Assembly: GCA_934700345.1 (NCBI GenBank)
Contig: CAKUXP010000010.1
Coordinates: 18,448-82,447 of the forward strand
Source: an uncultured Fibrobacter sp.
GTDB lineage: Bacteria > Fibrobacterota > Fibrobacteria > Fibrobacterales > Fibrobacteraceae
DNA: 64,000 nucleotides
Direction: 5' to 3'
Part shown: in pieces, positions 9,205 through 16,626 of the stretch
Position numbering within the stretch: position 1 is the first letter of the stretch
How the letters are laid out: each line of letters starts with the position of its first letter
Position numbers and translations under genes: made by a program
The notes under the pieces: generated by a model
Told to the model about the DNA's origin: nothing
Seen by the model: only the letters and a program-made list of their open reading frames with translations
Databases searched by the model: none

Positions 9205-9986
9205 AATCCGTTTCTATCCAGCCATATCCCGGAGAAACCGGAGTCGCAAGGATCAGACTCTGTGGGGATATCGGGCTTGCGGAAATTCCGCAAATCTCCG
9301 CGCTTTCGGAACGGCTCGAAACGAGCGGCATCTTGCACTGGGCGGTGGATCTGTCCGGTGTCAAGTTCTTGAGTTCCCCGGCGGTCGGGGCCTTGATGGG
9401 GCTTCGGTCGCGCGTCATCGGGCATTCCGGCAGCGTCTCCCTTTTTTCCGCGAGTCCCGAACTATTCGAAAAGCTTTCTCTGATGGGCGTTCCCCTCGCC
9501 ATGCCGATTTTCAGGGACGAAAAGGCGTTTCTAGATTATTTCCATTGGGAATTCCGTGGCGCTTTTCGGCATGTTTCGTTCCTGCTTCCGGCTAGCGTTT
9601 CCGTCGTTCCGCCGACGCGCAGGCTTGTGGTCGGGCTTTTGCGCAGCAAGGGATTTTCGGACAAGGAAACGTTCATCCTGGAAACCATCGTCGATGAACT
9701 CGCAAACAATGCGATAGAGCATGGCCGTCCGCCGGATAACGTCTTTCGCCTGGAACTGAAATTCAGCAAATCGAAGACCGTGCTTTCTGTCATGAACCAC
9801 TGCCGGGAACTTTCGGAAGACGAACGGAGAACGCTCGAGGAAAAGTATGCCCATCCGAAGATGACTTCGGGCTCCCTGAGAGGGCGGGGAATCGTGCTTG
9901 TGAAAAGGCTTTCTTCGCACATGGCGTTTCGCGTCGAACCGCGACAGGTCTTTGTCGAAGTGACGAGATTACGAGAGGAAACATGA
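9201..9986 (+). CDS. STAS domain fused to RsbW-like HATPase_c anti-sigma kinase
   Basis: 261 aa from the ATG at 9201 (ATGA coupling). Residues ~5-105 are a STAS domain (beta strands 'ARIRLCGDIGLAEI', 'HWAVDLSGVKFLSSPAVGAL') with serines at 58/59 where anti-sigma antagonists are phosphorylated. Residues ~135-258 are a GHKL serine-kinase fold: N-box VDELANNAIEHG (164-175), and a G2-like segment GSLRGRGIVLVKRLS (224-238). RsbW/SpoIIAB proteins bind a sigma factor or other target and phosphorylate a STAS partner. Having antagonist and kinase on one chain is unusual; the next gene supplies a free STAS protein. No sigma factor lies beside it. Confidence 0.85.
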   Translation: MKSVSIQPYPGETGVARIRLCGDIGLAEIPQISALSERLETSGILHWAVDLSGVKFLSSPAVGALMGLRSRVIGHSGSVSLFSASPELFEKLSLMGVPLAMPIFRDEKAFLDYFHWEFRGAFRHVSFLLPASVSVVPPTRRLVVGLLRSKGFSDKETFILETIVDELANNAIEHGRPPDNVFRLELKFSKSKTVLSVMNHCRELSEDERRTLEEKYAHPKMTSGSLRGRGIVLVKRLSSHMAFRVEPRQVFVEVTRLREET

Positions 9987-10342
9987 ACGAAAATCAGGAA
10001 CTGCTGACCATCGAGAAAATCGAGAACCATCCTTCGGCGAGGCTCTTGCGCTTTGTGGGAGACCTGGATTCGACGAATGCGGAAACGACATCCGGCCGGA
10101 TGCTCGAACTTCTTCGGGAAAACGTGACGACGATCGTCGCGGATTTTTCCCGCTTGCGCTACATCAACAGCACGGGACTAGGCGCGCTTCTCTTCGTGAA
10201 CAAGAAGATCAAGGAGGCTAACGGGATTTTCAAGGTGGCGAACGTGAACGAGAATGTTCTCGAAATCATCGAAATCATCGGTGCCGACCAGCTTCTTGAA
10301 ATCCACAGGACGCTCGACGACGCCCTGGAATCCATCCGATAG
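9983..10342 (+). CDS. Anti-sigma factor antagonist (STAS domain protein)
   Basis: 119 aa, the usual size of SpoIIAA/RsbV. 'RLRYINSTGLGALLF' places the phosphorylatable Ser63/Thr64 at the start of helix 2, and 'VADFSRL' forms the preceding strand. It overlaps the STAS-HATPase gene by 4 bp (ATGA, 9983-9986), so kinase and substrate are made together. In the partner-switch scheme the dephosphorylated form sequesters the kinase and frees its target. A SpoIIE-type phosphatase is coded at 24819-26720 and is a candidate for the reactivating enzyme. Confidence 0.9.
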   Translation: MNENQELLTIEKIENHPSARLLRFVGDLDSTNAETTSGRMLELLRENVTTIVADFSRLRYINSTGLGALLFVNKKIKEANGIFKVANVNENVLEIIEIIGADQLLEIHRTLDDALESIR

Positions 10343-10369
10343 GCGAATGAAAAACTGGAGTTGTTTTTT

Positions 10370-12421
10370 ATGAAATTTGCAAAGTCCGCAGCCGCCCTCG
10401 CTTTTTCCCTGGCGGCTCTTGCTGGGTGTTCTTCCGAAAGGAACGTTTCTGACCATCTCGTGGCGACGGTCGGCGACGAAAAGATTTACGCATCCGATAT
10501 CGATTTTTTGAAAAGGACCTCTTCGACGTATGCGAAGCCCGGCAGGGAAAAGGCTGCACTTGAAAATGTCATCGAATCCCGTCTGGTTTTTCAGGCGGCG
10601 AGAGAAGTCGCTTTCGCGGACAGCGCCAAGATCCGAAAGCGTCTGGGGGAGCTTTCCGAGCGATTCCTCGCCCGCGCTTACGATGAGTTTTACCTTGGGC
10701 AGAACTTGGGGCATACGGATGCGGAAATTCGGAAATACTTTGACGTAAACCGCAAGCGCTTTGCCGCGGATTCGTGCGAGATTCTCGAAGAGTGCCGCAC
10801 AGCCGTCGCCGAAAGTCTCTACCTCGAAGAGAATGCGGATTCCCTTTTCCGGTTCGTCACGCGGAAAATCGAGGAAATGCAGAACGTCTCCGTGGAAATT
10901 GCCTACGTGGAAGCCTCGGATTCTGCGGAAGCTTCCCGGGCGAAGTCCGCCCTCTTGGAAGGCTTGGAATTTCCGGGATTGAAAAAAATTTCGCTCGATT
11001 CAAAGTCGCCGAGCGGTTTTTGGGCGAATGCCGACGTTCGGAATGCCCTGTTCGGCAAGGAAGCGCTTCCCGCGGGAAGCGTCCATTCCGTCTCCGTCAA
11101 CTCAAAAGACGTCGTCTGGAAGGTGCTGCTCCGCCGCGAAGGGGAAAAATTTCCCGAAGAAGGCCGCGATTCCATCCTGAAAGCCCGCTTCCTTGCGGAA
11201 TACAGGGATTTTATGGCGAACAACGAAGACAGCCTTTTGCATAAAAGGTATGGCTTCCGTATGGAACATCCGGTTTATCCCGAAGTGCAGAAGTACTATG
11301 CGGAACATGCGGACGAGTTTAACGGAGCACCGCTCGACAGCGTTTCCGGACAAATTGAAAGGAAGTTTTCGGCTGGTGGCGAACTCCCGCTCGATTCGAA
11401 TTACGTCCTCGCGACTTTTGGCGGGAAGCCTTTTATCCGCGAAAGCGACGTGAAAGCCCTTTTCATGGAAATCCCGCCGGATATCCGGAGACAGTATCCG
11501 CGCGCCCGTCGGGTATTGATGCTTGCCGGCTGGAAGCTCCGAGCGACTGCGGCCCGTGAAGCGGGGCTTGAAAATGACGGACTGCTCGAAAAAATCCGCA
11601 AGGATGTCGAGATATCCTTTTACCGGAAGGCTTTTTCCGGGGTACTGTCGAAAAACGGCTTCTTTACGCCGGACGATACGCTCCAAAGCCTCTTCAAGCG
11701 TTTTGGCAATAAGCTTTTCCCGGAAACCCCGATCGAAAAAGTTCGCGGCGAACTGGGAATCTTCGCGCAGACGCCGGATAGGGAATTCCTTTTCGAGTAT
11801 TACCGGAATCCAGGTCGCTATGCGGAAACGTTGAATCTTGATTCCATCAAGGTCCTCGTGTTTAAAAATGCGATAGGGAGCTTTTCGAGTGACTGGTTCG
11901 AACGTTACCGGAGAGACCTCTTTGTAAAATACCCGGTGACAATATATGATTCCGCCTATCTGCCGCGCGAGGACCTCTTTTCGATCAAGGATCTCGAAGC
12001 CCGAGCCGATTCGTTCTATGCGGCGAGAGAACTGGCCGGAGCGCACCTGACATGGAACCGGATTCGCGCCCTTTCCGCCGGGGATGACTCCCTTTTCCGC
12101 CGGGCGGTCTATGAACTTGCGAAAATCGATGGCGAACGGGAAAAGTACGAGGCGGCAGACGGTGAATTTGCGGCCTATTACGCCATGTGGCCCGCATCTT
12201 CCGATGCGGAAAAGGCCCTGTTCAATCGTGCGTTCATCCTGTATGAGAACCTGAAAAGGGACTCTCTCGCCCTTCCCCTTTTCGAGGAATTCCAGAAGAA
12301 GTTTCCGGAAAGCGACCTTCGCGAATCCGTGGATTGGCTAATCCGGGATATTCGGAGCGGCGGAAAACTCGCCGAAGAGCTTCTGGAAAAAATTTCGAAG
12401 CAGGAAGAAAATGCAAATTAG
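10370..12421 (+). CDS. SurA/PpiC-like peptidyl-prolyl isomerase-related lipoprotein with TPR-like tail
   Basis: The ATG at 10370 has a CTGGAG site 9 nt upstream; the TTG at 10361 is less likely. The N-terminus is a lipoprotein signal with lipobox LAGC (Cys20). Residues ~25-120 ('LVATVGDEKIYASDIDFLK', 'ALENVIESRLVFQAAREV') match the SurA_N/PpiC helical chaperone domain. The centre has two degenerate parvulin-like regions, without an obvious complete catalytic set. The last ~120 residues are helical repeats ('EKALFNRAFILYENLKRDSLALPLFEEFQKKFPES' is TPR-like). Likely an envelope chaperone for outer-membrane proteins. Length (~683 aa) exceeds SurA (~430) because of the C-terminal extension. Confidence 0.75.
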   Translation: MKFAKSAAALAFSLAALAGCSSERNVSDHLVATVGDEKIYASDIDFLKRTSSTYAKPGREKAALENVIESRLVFQAAREVAFADSAKIRKRLGELSERFLARAYDEFYLGQNLGHTDAEIRKYFDVNRKRFAADSCEILEECRTAVAESLYLEENADSLFRFVTRKIEEMQNVSVEIAYVEASDSAEASRAKSALLEGLEFPGLKKISLDSKSPSGFWANADVRNALFGKEALPAGSVHSVSVNSKDVVWKVLLRREGEKFPEEGRDSILKARFLAEYRDFMANNEDSLLHKRYGFRMEHPVYPEVQKYYAEHADEFNGAPLDSVSGQIERKFSAGGELPLDSNYVLATFGGKPFIRESDVKALFMEIPPDIRRQYPRARRVLMLAGWKLRATAAREAGLENDGLLEKIRKDVEISFYRKAFSGVLSKNGFFTPDDTLQSLFKRFGNKLFPETPIEKVRGELGIFAQTPDREFLFEYYRNPGRYAETLNLDSIKVLVFKNAIGSFSSDWFERYRRDLFVKYPVTIYDSAYLPREDLFSIKDLEARADSFYAARELAGAHLTWNRIRALSAGDDSLFRRAVYELAKIDGEREKYEAADGEFAAYYAMWPASSDAEKALFNRAFILYENLKRDSLALPLFEEFQKKFPESDLRESVDWLIRDIRSGGKLAEELLEKISKQEENAN

Positions 12422-12457
12422 CTATATTAGGGGCCAATCTTTTAAGGCGGTAACTAT

Positions 12458-12913
12458 ATGGAAATGACTTTTGCCATGATTAAACCCAACGGTGTCGCTT
12501 CCGGCCTTGTCGGACGCATTCTGGATCGCTATGTAAGCGCGCGTCTTGCGGTTGTCGGTCTCAAGATGCACCGGATGACTTCGGAAGAGGCGCGAGGCTT
12601 TTATGCCGAGCACGTGAACAAGCCGTTCTTTCCGGAACTCGAAGCCTATATGACGAAAGGTCCGTCGGTGATGATCGCCCTTGCCGGAGAAAACGCGGTC
12701 GCGAAGGTTCGTGCCATCAACGGTGCGACCAATCCGGAAAAGGCGGAACCGGGAACGCTCCGCTATGATTTCGCCCCGTCGATGACCGAAAACGTCGTGC
12801 ATAGTTCCGACAGCCCCGCAAGTGCGGAACGCGAAGTTTCCTTCTGGTTCGGGAAGGAAGATCTCTATGCCTACGAAGCGGTTTCCCAAAAGGCTTGCAA
12901 GGTCCTGGGCTAA
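12458..12913 (+). CDS. ndk: Nucleoside diphosphate kinase
   Basis: 151 aa. Transfers the gamma phosphate of ATP to nucleoside diphosphates through a phosphohistidine. The active site NVVHSSDS has the catalytic His115; the nucleotide loop 'GATNPEKAEPGTLRYDF' and N-terminal 'TFAMIKPNGV' are canonical. An AAGGCGG ribosome site precedes the ATG, and a TATATT -10-like box is at 12423-12428. Its position just before sdhCAB (39 bp) may allow joint expression. Confidence 0.96.
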   Translation: MEMTFAMIKPNGVASGLVGRILDRYVSARLAVVGLKMHRMTSEEARGFYAEHVNKPFFPELEAYMTKGPSVMIALAGENAVAKVRAINGATNPEKAEPGTLRYDFAPSMTENVVHSSDSPASAEREVSFWFGKEDLYAYEAVSQKACKVLG

Positions 12914-12951
12914 GTTTTTTTACAAATCACAATCAAGGAGACAAAAACCTC

Positions 12952-13800
12952 ATGCAATGGATCATCAGATATCTGACTTCCTCGATCGGCAAGAAGCAGA
13001 TTATGGGTTGCACGGGTGCATGCCTTGCGCTCTTCATTTTAGGGCACATGGTCGGTAACCTGCAGCTCATCAACTTGGATCAGTCCGTCGCGCAGGCGCA
13101 CTACAACGCCTACACGCAACTTCTCACGGGAATGAAGCCCGTCATCTACTTTGTGGAAATCGGCCTTATCGCCCTCTTCCTCATCCATGTGTTTATGGCG
13201 GTGAAGCTGAAAATCGAGAACCGCAAGGCTCGCGGTCCGGAAGCTTACGAAGTGAACGCCCGCAAGGGAAAGAAGACTTTTGCGAGCTTTACGATGATCT
13301 GGTCGGGAATCTTCGTTCTCGGCTTCGTCATCCAGCATCTGATGGTCCTGAAGTTTGGCGTGCACTATCTCTATGAAAACGAATCCGGTGAAATCATTCG
13401 CGATATGTGGCTTACGACAATCGATATGTTCGCAAACCCGTTCTGGACGGTTTTCTATCTCGTCAGCATGTTCATCATCGGAATGCACCTGTTCCACGCC
13501 ATCGCTTCCGCGTTCCAGACCCTTGGGATCGCCCACCAGAAGTGGACGCCGATTATCGAGATTGTCGGAGTCGTCTATAGCGTAGTCGTCGCTCTGGGCT
13601 TTGCCTTCGAAGCGGGGTTCAGTTGCTACATCGCCCATCAGGACGGAACGGAAGCGCTCCGGAATGTCGCGCACCAGAAGCAGCTGCTCTTGGAGCAGAA
13701 GAAGCAGGCTGAGGAAGAAGCCGCCAAGGCAAAGAAAATTTCCTTTGCCGTTTCCGCAGATGAAATTCAAGTTTCCTACATCGTAGAAGGAGATCGCTAA
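12952..13800 (+). CDS. sdhC: Succinate dehydrogenase/fumarate reductase cytochrome b subunit (type B)
   Basis: Start at 12952 behind AAGGAG (an in-frame upstream extension has no ribosome site). Single membrane anchor with five hydrophobic helices and haem-ligand histidines in helix contexts 'ILGHMVGNLQL', 'LIHVFMAVKL', 'VIQHLMVLKFGVHY', 'GMHLFHAIASAFQTLG'. This one-subunit, di-haem design is the type B arrangement of Bacillus SQR and Wolinella QFR. A Lys/Glu-rich C-terminal tail of ~55 residues (KQLLLEQKKQAEEEAAKAKK) extends beyond the fold and is unusual. In a succinate-producing anaerobe it should act as menaquinol:fumarate reductase. It is followed 1 bp later by sdhA. Confidence 0.93.
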   Translation: MQWIIRYLTSSIGKKQIMGCTGACLALFILGHMVGNLQLINLDQSVAQAHYNAYTQLLTGMKPVIYFVEIGLIALFLIHVFMAVKLKIENRKARGPEAYEVNARKGKKTFASFTMIWSGIFVLGFVIQHLMVLKFGVHYLYENESGEIIRDMWLTTIDMFANPFWTVFYLVSMFIIGMHLFHAIASAFQTLGIAHQKWTPIIEIVGVVYSVVVALGFAFEAGFSCYIAHQDGTEALRNVAHQKQLLLEQKKQAEEEAAKAKKISFAVSADEIQVSYIVEGDR

Positions 13801-13801
13801 T

Positions 13802-15715
13802 ATGCAACTGGATGCACACATTCCTGGTGGAAACATCTCCGAAAAGTGGACGCGCCACAAGTTCGAACTGAAGCTCGTAAACCCGACGAACAAGCGCAAG
13901 TTCAAGGTCATCGTCGTGGGAACGGGACTTGCCGGGGCGAGCGCCGCCGCTTCTCTCGGCGAACTCGGCTACAATGTCCAGGCGTTCTGCTATCAAGATT
14001 CTCCGCGTCGCGCCCACTCGATTGCCGCCCAGGGCGGTATCAACGCGGCCAAGAATTATACGAATGACGGCGATTCCGTTTACCGTCTCTTCTACGATAC
14101 GGTCAAGGGCGGCGACTTCCGCGCCCGCGAAGCGAACGTCCACCGCCTGGCCGAAAACTCCAACTGCATCATCGACCAGTGCGTCGCCCAGGGCGTTCCG
14201 TTCGGGCGCGACTACGGCGGACTTCTCGCGAACCGCTCTTTTGGCGGAACGCAGGTTTCGCGTACGTTTTACGCACGTGGACAGACCGGTCAACAGCTTT
14301 TGCTTGGCGCTTACCAGGCCTTGATGCGCCAGGTGGCGAAGGGAACCGTCAAGATTTTCCCGCGGCGCGATATGCAGGATCTGGTTGTCATCGACGGGAA
14401 GGCTCGCGGTATCGTTGTCCGCAACCTGATTACCGGTGCGCTCGAAAGCTATGAAGCGGATGCGGTCTGCCTCGCGACGGGCGGCTACGGCAATGTCTTC
14501 TACCTTTCGACAAACGCGAAGGGATGCAACGTGAGTCCGGCATGGCAGGCTTACAAGAAGGGCGCCCTCTTTGCGAATCCGTGCTATACGCAGATTCACC
14601 CGACATGCATTCCGGTTACGGGCGATCACCAGTCGAAGCTCACCCTCATGAGCGAATCGCTTCGTAACGATGGACGTATCTGGGTTCCGAAGAAAATCGG
14701 CGATACGCGTCCGGCGAATGAAATTCCGGAAAGCGAACGTTACTACTATCTCGAAGAACGCTATCCGTCGTTTGGAAACCTCGTGCCCCGCGACGTAGCG
14801 AGTCGCAATGCGAAGATGGTCTGCGACAAGGGAATGGGTGTCGGTGCGACGAAGCGCGCTGTCTATCTGGACTTTGCCGATGCGATTAAGCGGATGGGTG
14901 TAGCCGGCGTTTCCGCGAAATACGGCAACCTTTTCCAGATGTATGAAAAGATCACGGATGAAGATCCGTATAAGGTGCCGATGCGCATCTATCCGGCGTC
15001 CCACTATACGATGGGCGGTCTCTGGGTCGATTACAACCTGATGAGTACGATTCCCGGCTGCTTTGTGCTCGGCGAGGCGAATTTCTCCGACCACGGGGCA
15101 AACCGTCTCGGGGCTTCGGCTCTGATGCAGGGACTTTCCGACGGCTATTTCGTCATTCCTTACACCATCGGCGGATATTTTGCGGGCACGAAGCTCGAAA
15201 AGGTCAGTGCGTCCGATCCGGCGTTCAAGGAAGCGGAATCGCAGATTATGGAACGCCTGAACAAGATCCTGAATATCCACGGCAAGAAGAACGTTTCCGA
15301 AATCCATCGCGAGCTTGGCCAGGTAATGTGGGACTATGTCGGCATGGGCCGCAACAAGGAAGGCCTCGAAACAGCTCTCAAGCGCATTCCGGAGATCCGT
15401 GCGGAATTCTGGGAAAATGCAAACGTGCTCGGCGCAGAAGGCGATTTCAACCAGAACCTCGAAAATGCGAACCATGTTGCGGACTTCCTGGAATTCGCGG
15501 AACTTCTCGCCCGTGACGCCTTGCATCGCGAGGAATCCTGCGGAGGCCACTTCCGCGAAGAACACCAGACTGCCGAAGGCGAAGCGCTTCGCGACGATGA
15601 ACACTTCTGCTATGTCGGTGCCTGGGAATACAAGGGAGAAGGACAAGTCCCGGAACTTTCCAAGGAACCTCTCACATTTGAAAATGTTCACCTCGTGACG
15701 CGGAGCTACAAATAA
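13802..15715 (+). CDS. sdhA: Succinate dehydrogenase/fumarate reductase flavoprotein subunit
   Basis: 637 aa. N-terminal FAD-binding GTGLAGAS (40-47) and the covalent flavin site RAHSIAAQGGIN with His72. Substrate and catalytic region includes 'ASHYTMGGLWVDYNLMSTIPG' and 'GEANFSDHGANRLGASALMQG'. Size and motif spacing fit the type B family (Bacteroidetes/Wolinella-like). It reduces fumarate to succinate, or the reverse, in the cytoplasmic peripheral domain of the complex. Its TAA stop overlaps the ATG of sdhB by one base (TAATG). Confidence 0.96.
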   Translation: MQLDAHIPGGNISEKWTRHKFELKLVNPTNKRKFKVIVVGTGLAGASAAASLGELGYNVQAFCYQDSPRRAHSIAAQGGINAAKNYTNDGDSVYRLFYDTVKGGDFRAREANVHRLAENSNCIIDQCVAQGVPFGRDYGGLLANRSFGGTQVSRTFYARGQTGQQLLLGAYQALMRQVAKGTVKIFPRRDMQDLVVIDGKARGIVVRNLITGALESYEADAVCLATGGYGNVFYLSTNAKGCNVSPAWQAYKKGALFANPCYTQIHPTCIPVTGDHQSKLTLMSESLRNDGRIWVPKKIGDTRPANEIPESERYYYLEERYPSFGNLVPRDVASRNAKMVCDKGMGVGATKRAVYLDFADAIKRMGVAGVSAKYGNLFQMYEKITDEDPYKVPMRIYPASHYTMGGLWVDYNLMSTIPGCFVLGEANFSDHGANRLGASALMQGLSDGYFVIPYTIGGYFAGTKLEKVSASDPAFKEAESQIMERLNKILNIHGKKNVSEIHRELGQVMWDYVGMGRNKEGLETALKRIPEIRAEFWENANVLGAEGDFNQNLENANHVADFLEFAELLARDALHREESCGGHFREEHQTAEGEALRDDEHFCYVGAWEYKGEGQVPELSKEPLTFENVHLVTRSYK

Positions 15716-16497
15716 TGAGCGACAATATGCATTTGACTCTCAAGATTTGGCGTCAGAAGGACGCCAAGACCAAAGGCCAGTTCGAAACGGTCAATATCGA
15801 CGGCATTTCCCCGGATATGTCTTTCCTGGAAATGCTCGACATCGTAAACGATCGCGAAATGAAGCAGGGAAAGGAAGGCTTTGCCTTTGATCACGACTGC
15901 CGCGAAGGAATTTGCGGAATGTGTTCCCTGGTCATCAACGGAATGCCGCACGGTCCTGACCATGCGGTAACTACCTGCCAGCTTCATATGCGCAAGTTCA
16001 AGGATGGCGATACGATTGTAATCGAACCGTGGCGTGCCTCGGCTTTCCCGGTCATCAAGGATTGCGTCGTAAACCGTAGCGCGTTCGATCGCATTATCCA
16101 GGCGGGCGGATTTGTGAGCGTGAATACGGGTGCGGCTCCGGAAGCGGCTTCGATTCCCGTTCCGAAGGATCAGGCGGACAGAGCCTTTGACGCTGCCGCC
16201 TGCATCGGCTGTGGTGCCTGTGTCGCCGCCTGCAAGAACTCTTCCGCGATGCTCTTTGTTTCGGCGAAGGTCAGCCATCTCTCCTACCTGCCGCAGGGCA
16301 AGGTCGAAGCGAAGAAGCGTGTCCTCGCCATGGTCGCCCAGATGGACAAGGAAGGATTCGGCAACTGCACGAACCTTTACGAATGCCAGGCCGCATGCCC
16401 GAAGGGTATCACCGTGGATTACATCGCCAAGATGAACCGCGAATACCTCGGCGCGACCGTTTCCTATGCCGAAAAGGTTTACGGCAAGGACATGTAA
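15715..16497 (+). CDS. sdhB: Succinate dehydrogenase/fumarate reductase iron-sulfur subunit
   Basis: 260 aa. [2Fe-2S] ligands Cys62, Cys67, Cys70 (DCREGICGMC) and Cys88; ferredoxin-like motif CIGCGACVAAC for [4Fe-4S], and CQAACPKGI for the third cluster. It passes electrons between the cytochrome b and the flavin subunit. One-base overlap with sdhA, and a strong terminator 25 bp after its stop, so sdhCAB is a closed unit. Confidence 0.96.
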   Translation: MSDNMHLTLKIWRQKDAKTKGQFETVNIDGISPDMSFLEMLDIVNDREMKQGKEGFAFDHDCREGICGMCSLVINGMPHGPDHAVTTCQLHMRKFKDGDTIVIEPWRASAFPVIKDCVVNRSAFDRIIQAGGFVSVNTGAAPEAASIPVPKDQADRAFDAAACIGCGACVAACKNSSAMLFVSAKVSHLSYLPQGKVEAKKRVLAMVAQMDKEGFGNCTNLYECQAACPKGITVDYIAKMNREYLGATVSYAEKVYGKDM

Positions 16498-16521
16498 TCG
16501 AAGCCTTTACAGGCGAAAGAA

Positions 16522-16551
16522 AAACTCTCGGATTTTTCCGGGAGTTTTTTT
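16522..16551 (+). terminator. Rho-independent terminator of sdhCAB
   Basis: A 10-bp stem AAACTCTCGG / CCGGGAGTTT (one G-T wobble) with a 6-nt loop, running into seven T. Confidence 0.85.
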
Positions 16552-16574
16552 GTTGCGGGTATGTGACTCTCATC

Positions 16575-16601
16575 AAAAAACGCCAGCCGGAAAGGCTGAC
16601 G
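16575..16601 (-). terminator. Rho-independent terminator of icd
   Basis: On the minus strand: CGTCAGCC ... GGCTGGCG stem with one wobble, followed by TTTTTT. It sits 26 bp beyond the icd stop and faces the sdhCAB terminator. Confidence 0.8.
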
Positions 16602-16626
16602 CTTCGTCTGTTCGAAGCCAGGCTTT

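Noticed and set aside
13619..15691. 690-residue open frame antisense to sdhA
   Set aside because: Shadow of strong codon bias in sdhA; composition is Arg/Ala/His-rich with no domain or start signal.
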